Origin: Pelobacter sp.
GTDB lineage: Bacteria > Desulfobacterota > Desulfuromonadia > Geobacterales > Pseudopelobacteraceae
Direction of reading: 5' to 3'
NCBI GenBank assembly: GCA_030824515.1
Contig: JAVBXN010000021.1
Span: forward strand, 62,001-126,000
DNA: 64,000 bases
Shown one piece after another: positions 1-9,450 of the stretch. Made by a program: the position numbers and the translations under genes. The notes under the pieces were generated by a model. It made no database searches and was not told where the DNA came from. It saw nothing but the letters and a program-made list of their open reading frames with translations. How positions within the stretch are numbered: the first letter of the stretch is position 1; each line of letters begins with the position of its first letter.

Positions 1-1101
1 CGAGTCGGACACCAGCTTGAATCCAAGCCCCTTCAAACGCTCCTCGGCCATCTTGCAGGCTTCGCCGCTCCAGCCATAGCTGCCGAATACTCCAGCCAGG
101 TTGGTCTTGAGCTTGACCGTGCTGAGATAGGCCAGCACATCCCACATCGGCTTGGGGATATCGCGATTGATGGTCGGGATACCGAAGATCAGCGCATCCG
201 CCTCCTCCATCATGTTGCGCAACTCACCGGAGCTCAGGTGATTGATGTGATAGCTGATAACTTCCAGACCGTCACGGGTGGCGCCGCTGGCGACGGCCTG
301 GGCCATCTTTTCGGTGCTGCCGTGCGGCGATATGTACAGGATAAATATCTTCTTGGTCTGGGATGTAGGCTTGCTCCAGTTTTCGAACTGCTGGATAACC
401 CTCCATGGATCCTTTCTTATAATCGGTCCGTGGCTGGGGCAGATCATGTCGATCACGTCATGGCGAATTTTCTCGACGGCCGACAAGACCTTGTCCTTGA
501 AGGGCCTGAAGATGCAGTCGAAGTAGAAATGGCGCGCCGAGGTGAAGTCTTCGCTCTCATCGTTGAAGATTTTTCCGGGGTTACAGTAGTGGGCTGCGAA
601 GGCGTCGCAGGAGAAAAGAATGTTTTCTTCCTCCAACCGGGTGAACATCGTGTCCGGCCAGTGCAAAAAAGGGGCGATTATAAAACGCAGCGTACGGCCG
701 CCAAGATCGATCGTATCGCCATCCTTGACTGTCTGGCAGGTGAACGGCTTGTGCATCAGGTTTCCGAGAAAGTTTTTGGCCGCCACAGTGCAGACCACCG
801 TGGCCTGGGGAGCCTGCTCCAACAGATAGGCCAACGAACCGGAGTGGTCGTGCTCGGTGTGGTTGACGATGATATAGTCGATGTCTTTCGGATCGACCAG
901 TGAGCGGACCTTGTCCATGTATTCGTCAACCCGCTTCTCGTCAACGGTGTCGATCAGCACGGTTTTTTCTGTGCCTTTCAACAGATAGGCATTGTAGGTG
1001 GTGCCATGTTCGGTTGGGAAAAGATCGTCAAAGGTTCGCAGGTCCGGATCTTCCGATCCGATCCAATGCAACCCCGGCTTAATTTCTACTGGTCCCGGCA
1101 T
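1..1101 (-). CDS. fprA: Flavodiiron protein (FprA-type A flavoprotein), 3' end beyond window
   Basis: Soluble flavodiiron protein, a family that reduces O2 to water or NO to N2O with electrons from rubredoxin or a similar donor. The start is ATG 1101-1099 behind AAGGAGAC; 367 codons are inside the window with no stop, so the last few tens of residues lie to the left. Residues 1-250 form the metallo-beta-lactamase-like domain, with the diiron signature H81-x-E83-x-D85-H86 in NHTEHDHSG followed by later FLHWPD, FSCD and CPSHGP ligands. The flavodoxin domain follows, with an FMN phosphate loop ISPHGSTEKM and GSYGWSGEA. All expected diiron ligands seem present, so it should be active. It is divergent from the HEAT gene at 1277. 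Typical of oxygen defence in anaerobes. Confidence 0.93.
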   Translation of the reverse strand, partial: MPGPVEIKPGLHWIGSEDPDLRTFDDLFPTEHGTTYNAYLLKGTEKTVLIDTVDEKRVDEYMDKVRSLVDPKDIDYIIVNHTEHDHSGSLAYLLEQAPQATVVCTVAAKNFLGNLMHKPFTCQTVKDGDTIDLGGRTLRFIIAPFLHWPDTMFTRLEEENILFSCDAFAAHYCNPGKIFNDESEDFTSARHFYFDCIFRPFKDKVLSAVEKIRHDVIDMICPSHGPIIRKDPWRVIQQFENWSKPTSQTKKIFILYISPHGSTEKMAQAVASGATRDGLEVISYHINHLSSGELRNMMEEADALIFGIPTINRDIPKPMWDVLAYLSTVKLKTNLAGVFGSYGWSGEACKMAEERLKGLGFKLVSDS

Positions 1102-1276
1102 ATTTCTGTCTCCTTTTATTATGTGTGGCCTGACACGGCAACCAGGACGACGGCATTGTCAGTCCGGCACGCCAACAAATCGGGGTGGTAATATATCAGA
1201 ATCGCCTCATCGCAACAAGTTGCAAATATTCAATTAGCTGTTGTCTGATCGAGTCATTTCTGCTACATATTTCAAC

Positions 1277-1858
1277 ATGAAAGAAAAAATCCGCACACGC
1301 ATAGACGCTCTACGTCCCCTGCTTAAGGATGCTGCTCCGGCCGTCAGGAGCGCGACCGCCCAGGCCATTGAGAAGCTTGAGGGGGTCAGCAGTCTGGAGG
1401 AGATTCTCCATGCGCTCAAGACCGGCGATACCGGCACAAGGATCGGCGCCATCTATGCCTTGGGTGAAATCGGCGGTGAAAAGGTGCTCCCACCGATTCT
1501 GTACTGCGCGGGGCGACCGGAGGCTGATATTCGCTCAGCTGCCGTAGAGGCGCTGGGACGCCTTCGCATTCCGTCCGCTATTCCGATGCTGGTCGAACGG
1601 CTGGAGGATCAACACGAGGCTGTGCAGGCCAGGGCAATATCAGCTTTACGAAATTACCAGGCTTCGCCCGAAATATTACAGAAACTTCGTACATTTCTTG
1701 AGGCAAGCGATGGCTCGCTGGAAGCGGAAGCAGCCATCACCCTGGCCTGCTTGAACGACCTGCTCTCATTGGACAGCATCTTCGCCCTGCTTTCATCACA
1801 TCACGCATCAACCCGCCAGGCCGCCGCCACGGCACTCAGCCTGATGCCGCTTCAGTAA
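1277..1858 (+). CDS. Small HEAT-repeat protein
   Basis: A 193-residue alpha-helical repeat protein. Phrases such as GAIYALGEIGGEKVLPPIL and SAAVEALGRLRIPSAIPMLVERL are classic PBS-lyase/HEAT repeats, roughly five in tandem, with no signal peptide and no catalytic motif. The likely role is protein-protein scaffolding. ATG 1277 is preferred; an in-frame TTG at 1241 would add 12 residues, and neither has a strong ribosome site. It converges with the HD-GYP gene and the two coding regions overlap by 7 bp at 1852-1858. The neighbouring minus operon also encodes HEAT repeats, so the three may belong to one pathway, which is inference. Confidence 0.8.
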   Translation: MKEKIRTRIDALRPLLKDAAPAVRSATAQAIEKLEGVSSLEEILHALKTGDTGTRIGAIYALGEIGGEKVLPPILYCAGRPEADIRSAAVEALGRLRIPSAIPMLVERLEDQHEAVQARAISALRNYQASPEILQKLRTFLEASDGSLEAEAAITLACLNDLLSLDSIFALLSSHHASTRQAAATALSLMPLQ

Positions 1859-3243
1859 TATCCGTCAGCGATCAAACGCCCGACATCGATATTTTTCAAC
1901 AACGGGTCCACCACGGCGACAATATTGGCGTAGCGTGAACCGTCGCGTTCCACCAGCGACTGCTCCCGGGGCATCTTGAGCCTCGATCCGTCACCATCTA
2001 TCAGCACTCGCACCACCGGCGATTCCTCGTCCAGAGGGTTTGGTCGATAAACCACTGCAACCTCGTTTGTATCCAGCCGCACCAGCGTACCGACCGGATA
2101 ACTCCCCATCAGTTCGATGAACCGCCCCAGAATGGCTCCATCCAGAATAGTTCCGACCAGTTTCTGCATCTCGTAAAGCGCGGTTCTGGGGTTGACCGGA
2201 TGCTGATATACACGCAGCGTCGTAATGGCATCGTAAGTATCAGCTATGGCAATGATGTCCACCATCTGGTTGAAGGGAAGCTTGCTGGCCCATTCCGGGT
2301 ATCCGCTGCGGTTGAAATGCAGATGATGACCCAATACGATCTGGGCAATATGCGGATCCAACCCCTCCATCTCGCGGATTATCTTGGAACCGAGTTCGGG
2401 ATGCCGCTTCATCTCTTCAAACTCGGTACTGGACAGCTTGCCCGGCTTGTTAAGGATACTTTTCGGAATCATGGTTTTGCCGATATCATGCAACTGGCCG
2501 GCGATCCCCAGATCCTTGACAGTCATGGCATCCAGGCCCAGCGTGGCTCCCAGCGACATGGCCAACACCCCGACATTTACACAATGATTGAAAGTATAAT
2601 TGTCATAATCCTTTATCATCGTGAGTCCCAACAACGCCCAGGGCTCCTGCATGGTAATGCCGACCATGCGATCCACAATCCTGATGACAGGAGCACTGTT
2701 GGGTATCCGGCCCCGCTCTATATCGCGGCAGATAGTCCTGATTGCGCTCAGCGCCTTGTTATAGGTCCCCACGTGATCGCCTTCAGTCTCTATTTCTATC
2801 TCATCGTCCTGATTGTCCAGACTGTCTTCACTACCATTAACCAGCTGGATATGAGTGATCCCGTTCTCCTGCATCTGTGTCGAAAGCGAAGCAAAATCTA
2901 TCCCCTTGTTTGAAAACAGCCGGACAAAATTCTGAAGTTCGTCAAAACTGAGTCCTTTGAGCACGATGATTCGACCAACCGACTTCTCCAGCATGCGGTT
3001 GGTAAGGTCGGCAATGGCGGTTGACGGCGATACGAAGAGATGATCGTCAAAAAACATTATGCCGTCGGCCAATCCCAACGAGACCTTCTCAGCCAGGCTG
3101 AAGGCGGTCGCGAATATCTTGTGAAGATCCATCAGGGGCTGGCGAATAGCCGGATGGGAAGCCGGGTAAAAGGCCATTCCCTTAACAGCTCCGGAAAACA
3201 GCGTAATCAGTCTGAGGGCGTTCTGTTTGTCAAGTGCGTCCAT
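1852..3243 (-). CDS. HD-GYP domain protein (putative cyclic-di-GMP phosphodiesterase)
   Basis: A 463-residue cytoplasmic protein. Residues about 190-360 are an HD-GYP domain: NHCVNVG, LHDIGK (H252-D253), RHPELGSKI, GHHLHFNRSGYP (GYP 314-316) and IADTYDAIT, so the metal ligands and GYP motif are intact. HD-GYP proteins hydrolyse cyclic dinucleotides. Residues 1-140 form a separate domain (FYPASHP, then a hydrophobic core, then LSFDELQNF and GITHIQLVN) that resembles the N-terminus of the HEAT protein encoded just upstream. The start codon lies inside the end of that gene (14 bp overlap), indicating translational coupling. Activity is inferred from the motifs. Confidence 0.9.
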   Translation of the reverse strand: MDALDKQNALRLITLFSGAVKGMAFYPASHPAIRQPLMDLHKIFATAFSLAEKVSLGLADGIMFFDDHLFVSPSTAIADLTNRMLEKSVGRIIVLKGLSFDELQNFVRLFSNKGIDFASLSTQMQENGITHIQLVNGSEDSLDNQDDEIEIETEGDHVGTYNKALSAIRTICRDIERGRIPNSAPVIRIVDRMVGITMQEPWALLGLTMIKDYDNYTFNHCVNVGVLAMSLGATLGLDAMTVKDLGIAGQLHDIGKTMIPKSILNKPGKLSSTEFEEMKRHPELGSKIIREMEGLDPHIAQIVLGHHLHFNRSGYPEWASKLPFNQMVDIIAIADTYDAITTLRVYQHPVNPRTALYEMQKLVGTILDGAILGRFIELMGSYPVGTLVRLDTNEVAVVYRPNPLDEESPVVRVLIDGDGSRLKMPREQSLVERDGSRYANIVAVVDPLLKNIDVGRLIADGYY

Positions 3244-4834
3244 CTGGCTTACTCCCTGATTTTTCGATCAGCCCGGCTGCCTCGGCGCAGGCAGCGCCAA
3301 GCTCCCCCGGATTTGAAGCATACTCTTTCAGAGCCGGCAGCGCTCTGGCATCGCCCAATTTGCCAAGACATTGTGCAACGGCTGACTTTAATTGCTTCCA
3401 ACGTCCCGCAGCCAGCAGATGGCGTTCCGTGAGAAGTTCAACCAGGCGGGGCGTCACCTGTTTGTCATCGATCATGGCAATTGCGGCCAGTGCATCGAGC
3501 TTCAGAGGAAGTGACTTGAGAAATGTATCTTTAGTGGTGAGAATCCGCACCAGATCCGTCAATGATTTCCTGCTCTTCATCCCTCCCAGCGATGATATCG
3601 CCTGAGGATAGAGATCACTGTCGTTCCCGCGCAATATGCCGATAATGGCCGACTCCGCGTCCCGACCTCCAATTCCGGCCAGGCTGCGGATGGCTTCCTT
3701 GCAGACACGTATCTCGGTGTGCCGCAGGCACGACATAAGTCCGGGAACCGCATCACTGCTGGCAATCACCCCGAGGATGGCACAGATATTTCTGACAATC
3801 TGCCAGCGCTTATCGTTTAACAACTCCAGTAAGGTCGGCACGGCTTCCTCACCCAGTCCGGAGAGCATATTTGATAGCATTTTTCTTGTTGCCAGGTTAT
3901 TCGTGATCCCCATCTGCTCAACTGCCAACACTATTGCCGAAGTGCCACCGGATTTTAAAACCGCTTGCAATGCATTTTTGGTCAGCGCGCCGGGCTGCTC
4001 GATTCGGTCGAATATAAAATGTAGAATCAAATCTCCGGTCACGAGCTGCTCAATCGCAAAACTGTCAAATTCGCGCATGTTCGGGCTGCGCGACTGGTCT
4101 TCGGCATTGGTAGCCAGCAGTTCGATCAGAGGAAAGATCGCCAGCAGTTCACGGCGGGATTTGAGAGTTTCCGCACAGGTAAGTGCCTGTCGAACCAGCA
4201 TGGTATAGATATCTTCATCACTGGTCGTCACCAGGCGCGTGAGCAGCGCCTGAAGCTGCTGTTCCGGCGGCAGATTCTCTGTCGGCACCTGTGGCTGTTC
4301 CAGCATGAATGCGGCATCACCTTCGCCTTCGCTTTCGTCGAGACCAGGTGGGATCACTCCCCTGAATTCCACATCAGCACGCCTTCCATGGATGGCGGAG
4401 AGATCAAATTCATTGACCCAAATGGAACGTATACCATGATCCGCCATGATTTTGTCAACGCCGCCCAGTTGCTGTATCGTCTCAAGCGGCAGTGTAATAA
4501 TTTTAATAAAATCCAGCAGGTCTTCCTGATGAAGGTCGTGGAGAAATGTGATTTTATGGACCCTGCGTACAAAAAGCTCATATGACAGGGACACGGTCAG
4601 ACGAGTGGCATCACTTACCCGCTCGCCGTCGGGAAAGCTGAAACCGGTTCGGCCACAGGCAAGCTGCAGGTCGTTCCCGTCAAGCATTGCCAGCATTGCC
4701 GAGTGTGCGTGGCTAATGCTGCTACGACGCGTAGGATGCCCTTTCGGATAGAATTTCCAGGCCCGCAAAGCCCGATAGATACTCCCGACGGCGTCAACAG
4801 CCCCCTGTAATGTTGGTGGACGATAGAAATCCAT
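3230..4834 (-). CDS. HEAT-repeat protein with N-terminal domain shared with the HD-GYP neighbour
   Basis: A 534-residue soluble protein. Residues 1-155 (FYPKGHP near residue 30, GFSFPDGERVS, LHQEDLLDFIKI, HGIRSIWVNE) match the layout of the N-terminal domain of the HD-GYP protein encoded downstream. An acidic, proline-rich linker follows, then about 300 residues of HEAT repeats such as TLLELLNDKRWQIVRNICAI and AIRSLAGIGGRDAESAIIGI. No enzyme motif is visible. It is the first gene of a two-gene operon behind a good sigma-70 promoter at 4868-4895. A scaffolding or signal-relay role beside a cyclic-di-GMP phosphodiesterase is a reasonable inference, but no function is known to me. Confidence 0.85.
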   Translation of the reverse strand: MDFYRPPTLQGAVDAVGSIYRALRAWKFYPKGHPTRRSSISHAHSAMLAMLDGNDLQLACGRTGFSFPDGERVSDATRLTVSLSYELFVRRVHKITFLHDLHQEDLLDFIKIITLPLETIQQLGGVDKIMADHGIRSIWVNEFDLSAIHGRRADVEFRGVIPPGLDESEGEGDAAFMLEQPQVPTENLPPEQQLQALLTRLVTTSDEDIYTMLVRQALTCAETLKSRRELLAIFPLIELLATNAEDQSRSPNMREFDSFAIEQLVTGDLILHFIFDRIEQPGALTKNALQAVLKSGGTSAIVLAVEQMGITNNLATRKMLSNMLSGLGEEAVPTLLELLNDKRWQIVRNICAILGVIASSDAVPGLMSCLRHTEIRVCKEAIRSLAGIGGRDAESAIIGILRGNDSDLYPQAISSLGGMKSRKSLTDLVRILTTKDTFLKSLPLKLDALAAIAMIDDKQVTPRLVELLTERHLLAAGRWKQLKSAVAQCLGKLGDARALPALKEYASNPGELGAACAEAAGLIEKSGSKPDGRT

Positions 4835-4867
4835 TACTGTTCCTTGTATCTGAAAAGAAGACTATGC

Positions 4868-4895
4868 ATAATATACCGAAAATATACTTTGTCAA
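4868..4895 (-). promoter_or_regulatory. Sigma-70 promoter of the HEAT/HD-GYP operon
   Basis: Read on the minus strand: TTGACA (4895-4890), 16 nt spacer, TATTAT (4873-4868). This is a near-consensus promoter; transcription would begin near 4861, giving a leader of about 27 nt before the ATG at 4834. Confidence 0.75.
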
Positions 4896-4955
4896 ATCAT
4901 CAGAGTACAGTCGTAGTGCTCTCACACGGCATCCCTGAAATAATCGCGAGGGAAC

Positions 4956-6308
4956 ATGAAGATCAAAACGGTATACACCTGTCAAAAATGCGGTGGCCAA
5001 TCTCCCAAGTGGCTCGGCAAGTGCCCGGATTGCGGGGCATGGAACAGCATGGCGGAGGAAAATGTTTCAAAGACGGGCACGGGGGCCAGATCGGCCGGAC
5101 AATCACGACCCATACCGATCTGTGAGGTGCCGGTTCAGGCCGAACCTCGCAGAGCCACCGGAATCGGCGAACTGGACCGAGTGCTGGGTGGAGGTATTGT
5201 GCCGGGATCCCTGGTTCTGATTGGCGGTGATCCCGGTATCGGCAAATCCACGCTGCTGTTGCAGGCGATGCACATGCTGGCTGAAGAAGCCGGGCAGGTA
5301 CTTTATGTTTCGGGGGAGGAGTCGGCTTCGCAGACGCGCCTGCGTGGCGAGCGGCTGGGCGCATCCAGCAGGAATCTGCTGATACTGGCCGAAAACTCAC
5401 TGGAAGCGATCCTGAACCAGGCTGCCGCCCTCAAGCCCGCCGCAATGGTGGTTGACTCGATCCAGACCGTCTGGACATCAACCCTGGAATCAGCGCCCGG
5501 CAGCGTCAGCCAGGTCAGAGAGTCGGCCGGCAAGCTGATGCTGCTGGCAAAAGGAAGCGACATCCCGATTTTTATCGTGGGGCATGTGACAAAGGATGGT
5601 TCGATTGCCGGACCACGAGTTCTAGAACATATGGTTGACACCGTGCTTTATTTTGAAGGGGACGGAAGTCACCCTTTCCGTATCCTGCGGGCCGTCAAGA
5701 ATCGTTTCGGATCCACCAACGAGATAGGCGTCTTCGAGATGAAGCAGGAGGGATTGTGCGGAGTTGCAAACCCATCGGAACTGTTTCTCTCGGAACGACC
5801 GCTGGGCGTGTCCGGCTCGGTGGTAACCACATCACTGGAGGGTAGCCGGCCGTTGCTGGTGGAACTGCAAGCGCTGGTGACACCATCATCGTTCGGCGTT
5901 CCACGCCGCACCACCATAGGAGTGGATCATAATCGACTGGCCCTTCTGGTTGCTGTTCTCGAAAAAAAAGTCGGGCTGCACATGGCCGGTCAGGATATTT
6001 TTTTGAATGCCGCCGGCGGAGCTCGCCTGAACGAACCGGCTGCAGATCTGGCCATGATCATGGCGGTTGCATCCAGCCATCTCGACAAGACCATTCCGCC
6101 CCAGACGGTCATATTCGGCGAGGTAGGGCTTGCCGGTGAGGTCAGGGCCGTCACCCAGCCGGAGCTGAGAATCGCCGAAGCAGAAAAACTCGGTTTCAAA
6201 CGTTGCATAATCCCGGCCGGCAGCCTGAAGCGCATCAAGAAACGCGGCATCCGCCTTGAGGGAGTTGCAACCGTTCAGGATGCAATCAACCTGATTTTTG
6301 ACTCTTGA
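4956..6308 (+). CDS. radA: DNA repair protein RadA
   Basis: RadA/Sms, a RecA-like DnaB-type helicase that drives branch migration in recombinational repair. The 450-residue length is usual. It has a four-cysteine zinc finger (C9, C12, C23, C26), Walker A GGDPGIGKST (K97), the RadA-specific KNRFGS motif at 248-253, and a C-terminal Lon-like domain including PPQTVIFGEVGLAGEVRAV. The start ATG follows GAGGGAAC. It is divergent from the HEAT operon, and rplU follows after its own promoter. Confidence 0.97.
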   Translation: MKIKTVYTCQKCGGQSPKWLGKCPDCGAWNSMAEENVSKTGTGARSAGQSRPIPICEVPVQAEPRRATGIGELDRVLGGGIVPGSLVLIGGDPGIGKSTLLLQAMHMLAEEAGQVLYVSGEESASQTRLRGERLGASSRNLLILAENSLEAILNQAAALKPAAMVVDSIQTVWTSTLESAPGSVSQVRESAGKLMLLAKGSDIPIFIVGHVTKDGSIAGPRVLEHMVDTVLYFEGDGSHPFRILRAVKNRFGSTNEIGVFEMKQEGLCGVANPSELFLSERPLGVSGSVVTTSLEGSRPLLVELQALVTPSSFGVPRRTTIGVDHNRLALLVAVLEKKVGLHMAGQDIFLNAAGGARLNEPAADLAMIMAVASSHLDKTIPPQTVIFGEVGLAGEVRAVTQPELRIAEAEKLGFKRCIIPAGSLKRIKKRGIRLEGVATVQDAINLIFDS

Positions 6309-6355
6309 GCAGAAGCCCAAATCATCTAGTAGTGGAGTTTGTCTTTATTTTCTGC

Positions 6356-6384
6356 TTGACTTGTCCGAGCTGCTTAACTATATT
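6356..6384 (+). promoter_or_regulatory. Sigma-70 promoter of rplU-rpmA
   Basis: TTGACT (6356-6361), 17 nt spacer, TATATT (6379-6384). It is positioned to give a leader of about 35 nt before rplU at 6425, and it starts only 47 bp after the radA stop. Confidence 0.75.
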
Positions 6385-6424
6385 CCAGAACTCTTTAAAA
6401 ATTAGATGCGGATGGAGATGGCAT

Positions 6425-6733
6425 ATGTACGCAGTTATCAAGACAGGCGGCAAACAATACAAGGTAGCCGAAGGCGAATTCCTTAAGGTAGAGAAGCTTG
6501 AAGGTGAGATCGGTGACAACATCGAGTTCGGCGAGGTTCTTATGCTGGGTGGTGAAAAGACGGTTGTCGGGGCTCCCCTGGTGGCCGGCGCAAGCGTGAC
6601 CGCCAAGATTGCAGTGCAGGGCAAAGGCAAGAAGGTGCTTGTATTCAAGTCCAAGCGCCGCAAGGATTCACGCAAACTGCGTGGTCATCGTCAGCATCTG
6701 ACGGTTCTCAAGATCGAAAAAATCAGCGCATAA
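6425..6733 (+). CDS. rplU: 50S ribosomal protein L21
   Basis: Ribosomal protein bL21, 102 residues. MYAVIKTGGKQYKVAEGE at the N-terminus and the basic KSKRRKDSRKLRGHRQ segment are diagnostic. The frame is open upstream, but ATG 6425, behind GGAGATGGC, gives the family start. It is followed by rpmA after 38 bp, the universal bacterial order; both proteins bind 23S rRNA in the large subunit. Confidence 0.98.
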   Translation: MYAVIKTGGKQYKVAEGEFLKVEKLEGEIGDNIEFGEVLMLGGEKTVVGAPLVAGASVTAKIAVQGKGKKVLVFKSKRRKDSRKLRGHRQHLTVLKIEKISA

Positions 6734-6771
6734 TCAGACTGTATTAAATATTTTTCCCAGGAGATACGGAA

Positions 6772-7026
6772 ATGGCACATAAGAAAGCTGGCGGCAGTTC
6801 TAGAAACGGCAGGGATTCGGACGGTCAACGTCTTGGCTGTAAAAAATTCGGCGGAGAAACCGTAAAAGCCGGCAACATCATCTATCGTCAACGCGGCACA
6901 CAGATTCATCCCGGCAACAACGTGGGATGCGGCAGGGATCACACCCTGTTTGCGCTGATCGAGGGAATTGTAACTTTCGAACGTATGGGTAAGGACCGCA
7001 AAAAAGTATCCGTCTACCCCAACTGA
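6772..7026 (+). CDS. rpmA: 50S ribosomal protein L27
   Basis: Ribosomal protein bL27, 84 residues, beginning [20 protein letters not shown]. The flexible N-terminus reaches the peptidyl-transferase centre. It starts directly with MAHKK, so there is no cleavable N-terminal extension of the Firmicute type. A ribosome site CAGGAGA precedes the ATG. It ends the rplU-rpmA operon, followed by a strong terminator. The usual third gene, obgE, does not follow here. Confidence 0.98.
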   Translation: MAHKKAGGSSRNGRDSDGQRLGCKKFGGETVKAGNIIYRQRGTQIHPGNNVGCGRDHTLFALIEGIVTFERMGKDRKKVSVYPN

Positions 7027-7048
7027 TTTACAATTACTGCATTTTGCT

Positions 7049-7082
7049 AAAAGCCCGAAAGGATTACCTTTCGGGCTTTTTT
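7049..7082 (+). terminator. Rho-independent terminator after rpmA
   Basis: Perfect 14-bp stem (7049-7062 with 7067-7080), ATTA loop, GC-rich core GCCCGAAAGG, and a T run. Confidence 0.92.
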
Positions 7083-7227
7083 CATACTCAAACGATAAAC
7101 AAACATCGTTATTTATGCATTGCTTTGTTGTGAAAATAAGGTAGAATTCGTCTTTAATGAGTGGAGGACAAGCTCACCTAATCTACTACGCAAGGCGGAC
7201 GTCAGGTTTCGTTCAAAGGTGCTGGGT

Positions 7228-9312
7228 ATGTTCAAATCAAGTTTGACACGTAAGATTATTCTTATTATTGGCGCAACTCTTTTCATCGGTTTTGCAGCTC
7301 TGGGGATTTTGTCGATATACCTGGAATACACCGCCACCATTGACCTGCAAAAGAAAAATGCCCGCCAACTGGCTTCCACCGTAACTCATGACATCATCAA
7401 TCAAATGATGAAGGGCGATATCAAGGATTTTCCGGCTTATGTCGAAGATATCAAGTCCAAAGGAGGTATCGCAGCCATCCGGCTTTTCAATGCCGACGGA
7501 AAAGAATTCGGAAGCGGAACCACCAGCGATGAGATGCGAAGCGCGTTGGCCGCTGGAAACTCGAAAGAACTGGCAGACAGCAGGGATGGCAAACGGGTTC
7601 TGAATCTGGCGATACCTCTGGCAAATGAAGAGCGCTGCCGCGGCTGTCACAAAGAGAGCTCCCGTTTTCTTGGAGGGGTTATTCTTACCACCTCGCTGGA
7701 AGAGGGATTCAAGAGCGCCATGAGACTGACAATTGTGATGTCGGCGGTTGGCGTGTTTTTCTTTCTGGCCATGCTGGCCACCCTCTACATATTTTTCAAC
7801 CGAACGGTCGTATTGCAGATCGCGGAACTCTACAAGCAGTTGGGAGACCTGTCCGGCAGTGAAGGCGACCTGACTAAAGTCATGAACATTCGAACCACAT
7901 GCGAGATAGGACGACTTGGTGAAGAGGTGAACAATCTTACCGCCAAAATCCGTGAAACATTTTCCGACCTCTACCAGCAGGCATGCCTGATCGGCTGCAG
8001 TGTCTGCGAGTTGGCGGACGGCACATCCAAAGCACTCAAGATGACCCAGGATCAGAAAGATCAGGCCTTCACCGTTGCCACCTCGTCCGAGGAAATGTCA
8101 CAGACCATCCAGGATGTCACCATCAATACCCACAGGGCCGCGAGCCTGTCCAGTGCAGTCGACAGTGCGGCCAGCAACGGAATGACCGTGGTCGAGGAAA
8201 CATGGAACTGCATGCAGCAGATCAGTGAAAGTGTTAACGGCACATTGGAGACAATTCGCCAATTGGAGGCCTCTTCTGCAAAAATCGGCGAGATGGTTGT
8301 GCTGATCGAGGATATTGCCGATCAAACTAACTTGCTTGCCCTCAACGCTTCCATTGAAGCGGCGCGGGCCGGCGATGCCGGTAAAGGTTTTGCGGTTGTG
8401 GCCAGCGAGGTAAAAGGGCTCGCGGAAAAGACGACCAAATCCACACGCGAAATAGAACGGGTTGTTGCCAGCATTCAGCAGGAAAGCCGCAAAGCCGCGG
8501 CAATGATCGGCCAGGAGAAAGTACTGGTGGCAACCGGACTGGACAAAGCTGAAGAAGCGCGCTCCAGCCTTGAAAACATCAAGAATCACGCTGCAGAATC
8601 CAGGCTGATGATTGAACAGATTGCGACGGCATCGGAGGAGCAAAGCGCCACTACTGCCCAGATTTCTGAAATGATACACCTGGTATCAAAAAGCGCGGAA
8701 CAGACCTATGAGATGATGTGCGCAACAAATGACGCCTTTGGGACTTTTTCGGAAGTGGTTGAAAACATTTACAGTTCGGTCGGCAAGTTCTCGGTCGGCA
8801 ATTACCACGATTCGGTCAAGTCATATATCAGAGAATTGGAATCCCAGGTTCAGGAAGCTATTGAAGCTGCCCTCAAGGATAGAACACTGACTCTTGAAAA
8901 TCTGTTTGACAGAAATTATGTCCCGGTGCCAAATACAAGCCCGCAAAAATACACAACCCGCTACGATGCATTTTTTGATCGTATCATTTCTCCGTATCAG
9001 GAAAAGATCATCGCCAAGGACAATAAAGTCCTTTATGCAATCTGTATCGATAATAACGGCTATTGCCCATGCCACAACCTGCGCTATTCCAAACCTTTGA
9101 CCGGCGATATCGAAATCGATAAAAACAACAACCGCACCAAACGTATTTTCAACGATCATACCGGCATCCGTTGCGCCAGAAACACCGACGGCTTCCTGCT
9201 GCAGACATACCGTCGCGATACAGGAGAAATACTCAATGACATGTCAAAACCGCTGCTGTTCAACAACAGGCATTGGGGTGGAATCCGCATAGGTTATCTG
9301 GCGCCCAAATAG
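7228..9312 (+). CDS. Methyl-accepting chemotaxis protein with periplasmic c-type heme motif
   Basis: A 694-residue chemoreceptor. ATG 7228 behind AAAGGTG is preferred over open codons upstream because it places TM1 at residues 9-31. A periplasmic sensor of about 135 residues carries CRGCH (137-141), a c-type heme site as in the known heme-PAS chemoreceptors of Geobacter. TM2 is near 166-190, followed by a HAMP-like region and the signalling hairpin at about 361-400 ([20 protein letters not shown]). Unusually, residues about 560-694 form an extra globular C-terminal domain ending [12 protein letters not shown] and [10 protein letters not shown], a tail seen in a subset of receptors. It likely senses redox state or a gas; the ligand is unknown. 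Confidence 0.92.
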   Translation: MFKSSLTRKIILIIGATLFIGFAALGILSIYLEYTATIDLQKKNARQLASTVTHDIINQMMKGDIKDFPAYVEDIKSKGGIAAIRLFNADGKEFGSGTTSDEMRSALAAGNSKELADSRDGKRVLNLAIPLANEERCRGCHKESSRFLGGVILTTSLEEGFKSAMRLTIVMSAVGVFFFLAMLATLYIFFNRTVVLQIAELYKQLGDLSGSEGDLTKVMNIRTTCEIGRLGEEVNNLTAKIRETFSDLYQQACLIGCSVCELADGTSKALKMTQDQKDQAFTVATSSEEMSQTIQDVTINTHRAASLSSAVDSAASNGMTVVEETWNCMQQISESVNGTLETIRQLEASSAKIGEMVVLIEDIADQTNLLALNASIEAARAGDAGKGFAVVASEVKGLAEKTTKSTREIERVVASIQQESRKAAAMIGQEKVLVATGLDKAEEARSSLENIKNHAAESRLMIEQIATASEEQSATTAQISEMIHLVSKSAEQTYEMMCATNDAFGTFSEVVENIYSSVGKFSVGNYHDSVKSYIRELESQVQEAIEAALKDRTLTLENLFDRNYVPVPNTSPQKYTTRYDAFFDRIISPYQEKIIAKDNKVLYAICIDNNGYCPCHNLRYSKPLTGDIEIDKNNNRTKRIFNDHTGIRCARNTDGFLLQTYRRDTGEILNDMSKPLLFNNRHWGGIRIGYLAPK

Positions 9313-9450
9313 CCTATTCACAAGCAGGGCTAATAATTGCAGACTTTAAAGCTGACCATCAATTGCCCGTTGAATGAATATGCTGTAGAATTATTCGGTT
9401 GTATGGTATTAGTATAAAAATATTTTTATGATGGTTGAGGATGGAGCTGT

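Noticed and set aside
1..1101. Flavodiiron gene as a truncated pseudogene
   Set aside because: The frame is open to the first base of the window and all motifs are intact; the missing end is simply outside the window.
1190..1218. Sigma-70 promoter for the flavodiiron gene (TTGTTG-N17-TATATT on the minus strand)
   Set aside because: The -10 is good and the spacing right, but the -35 matches only three of six bases; not strong enough to list.
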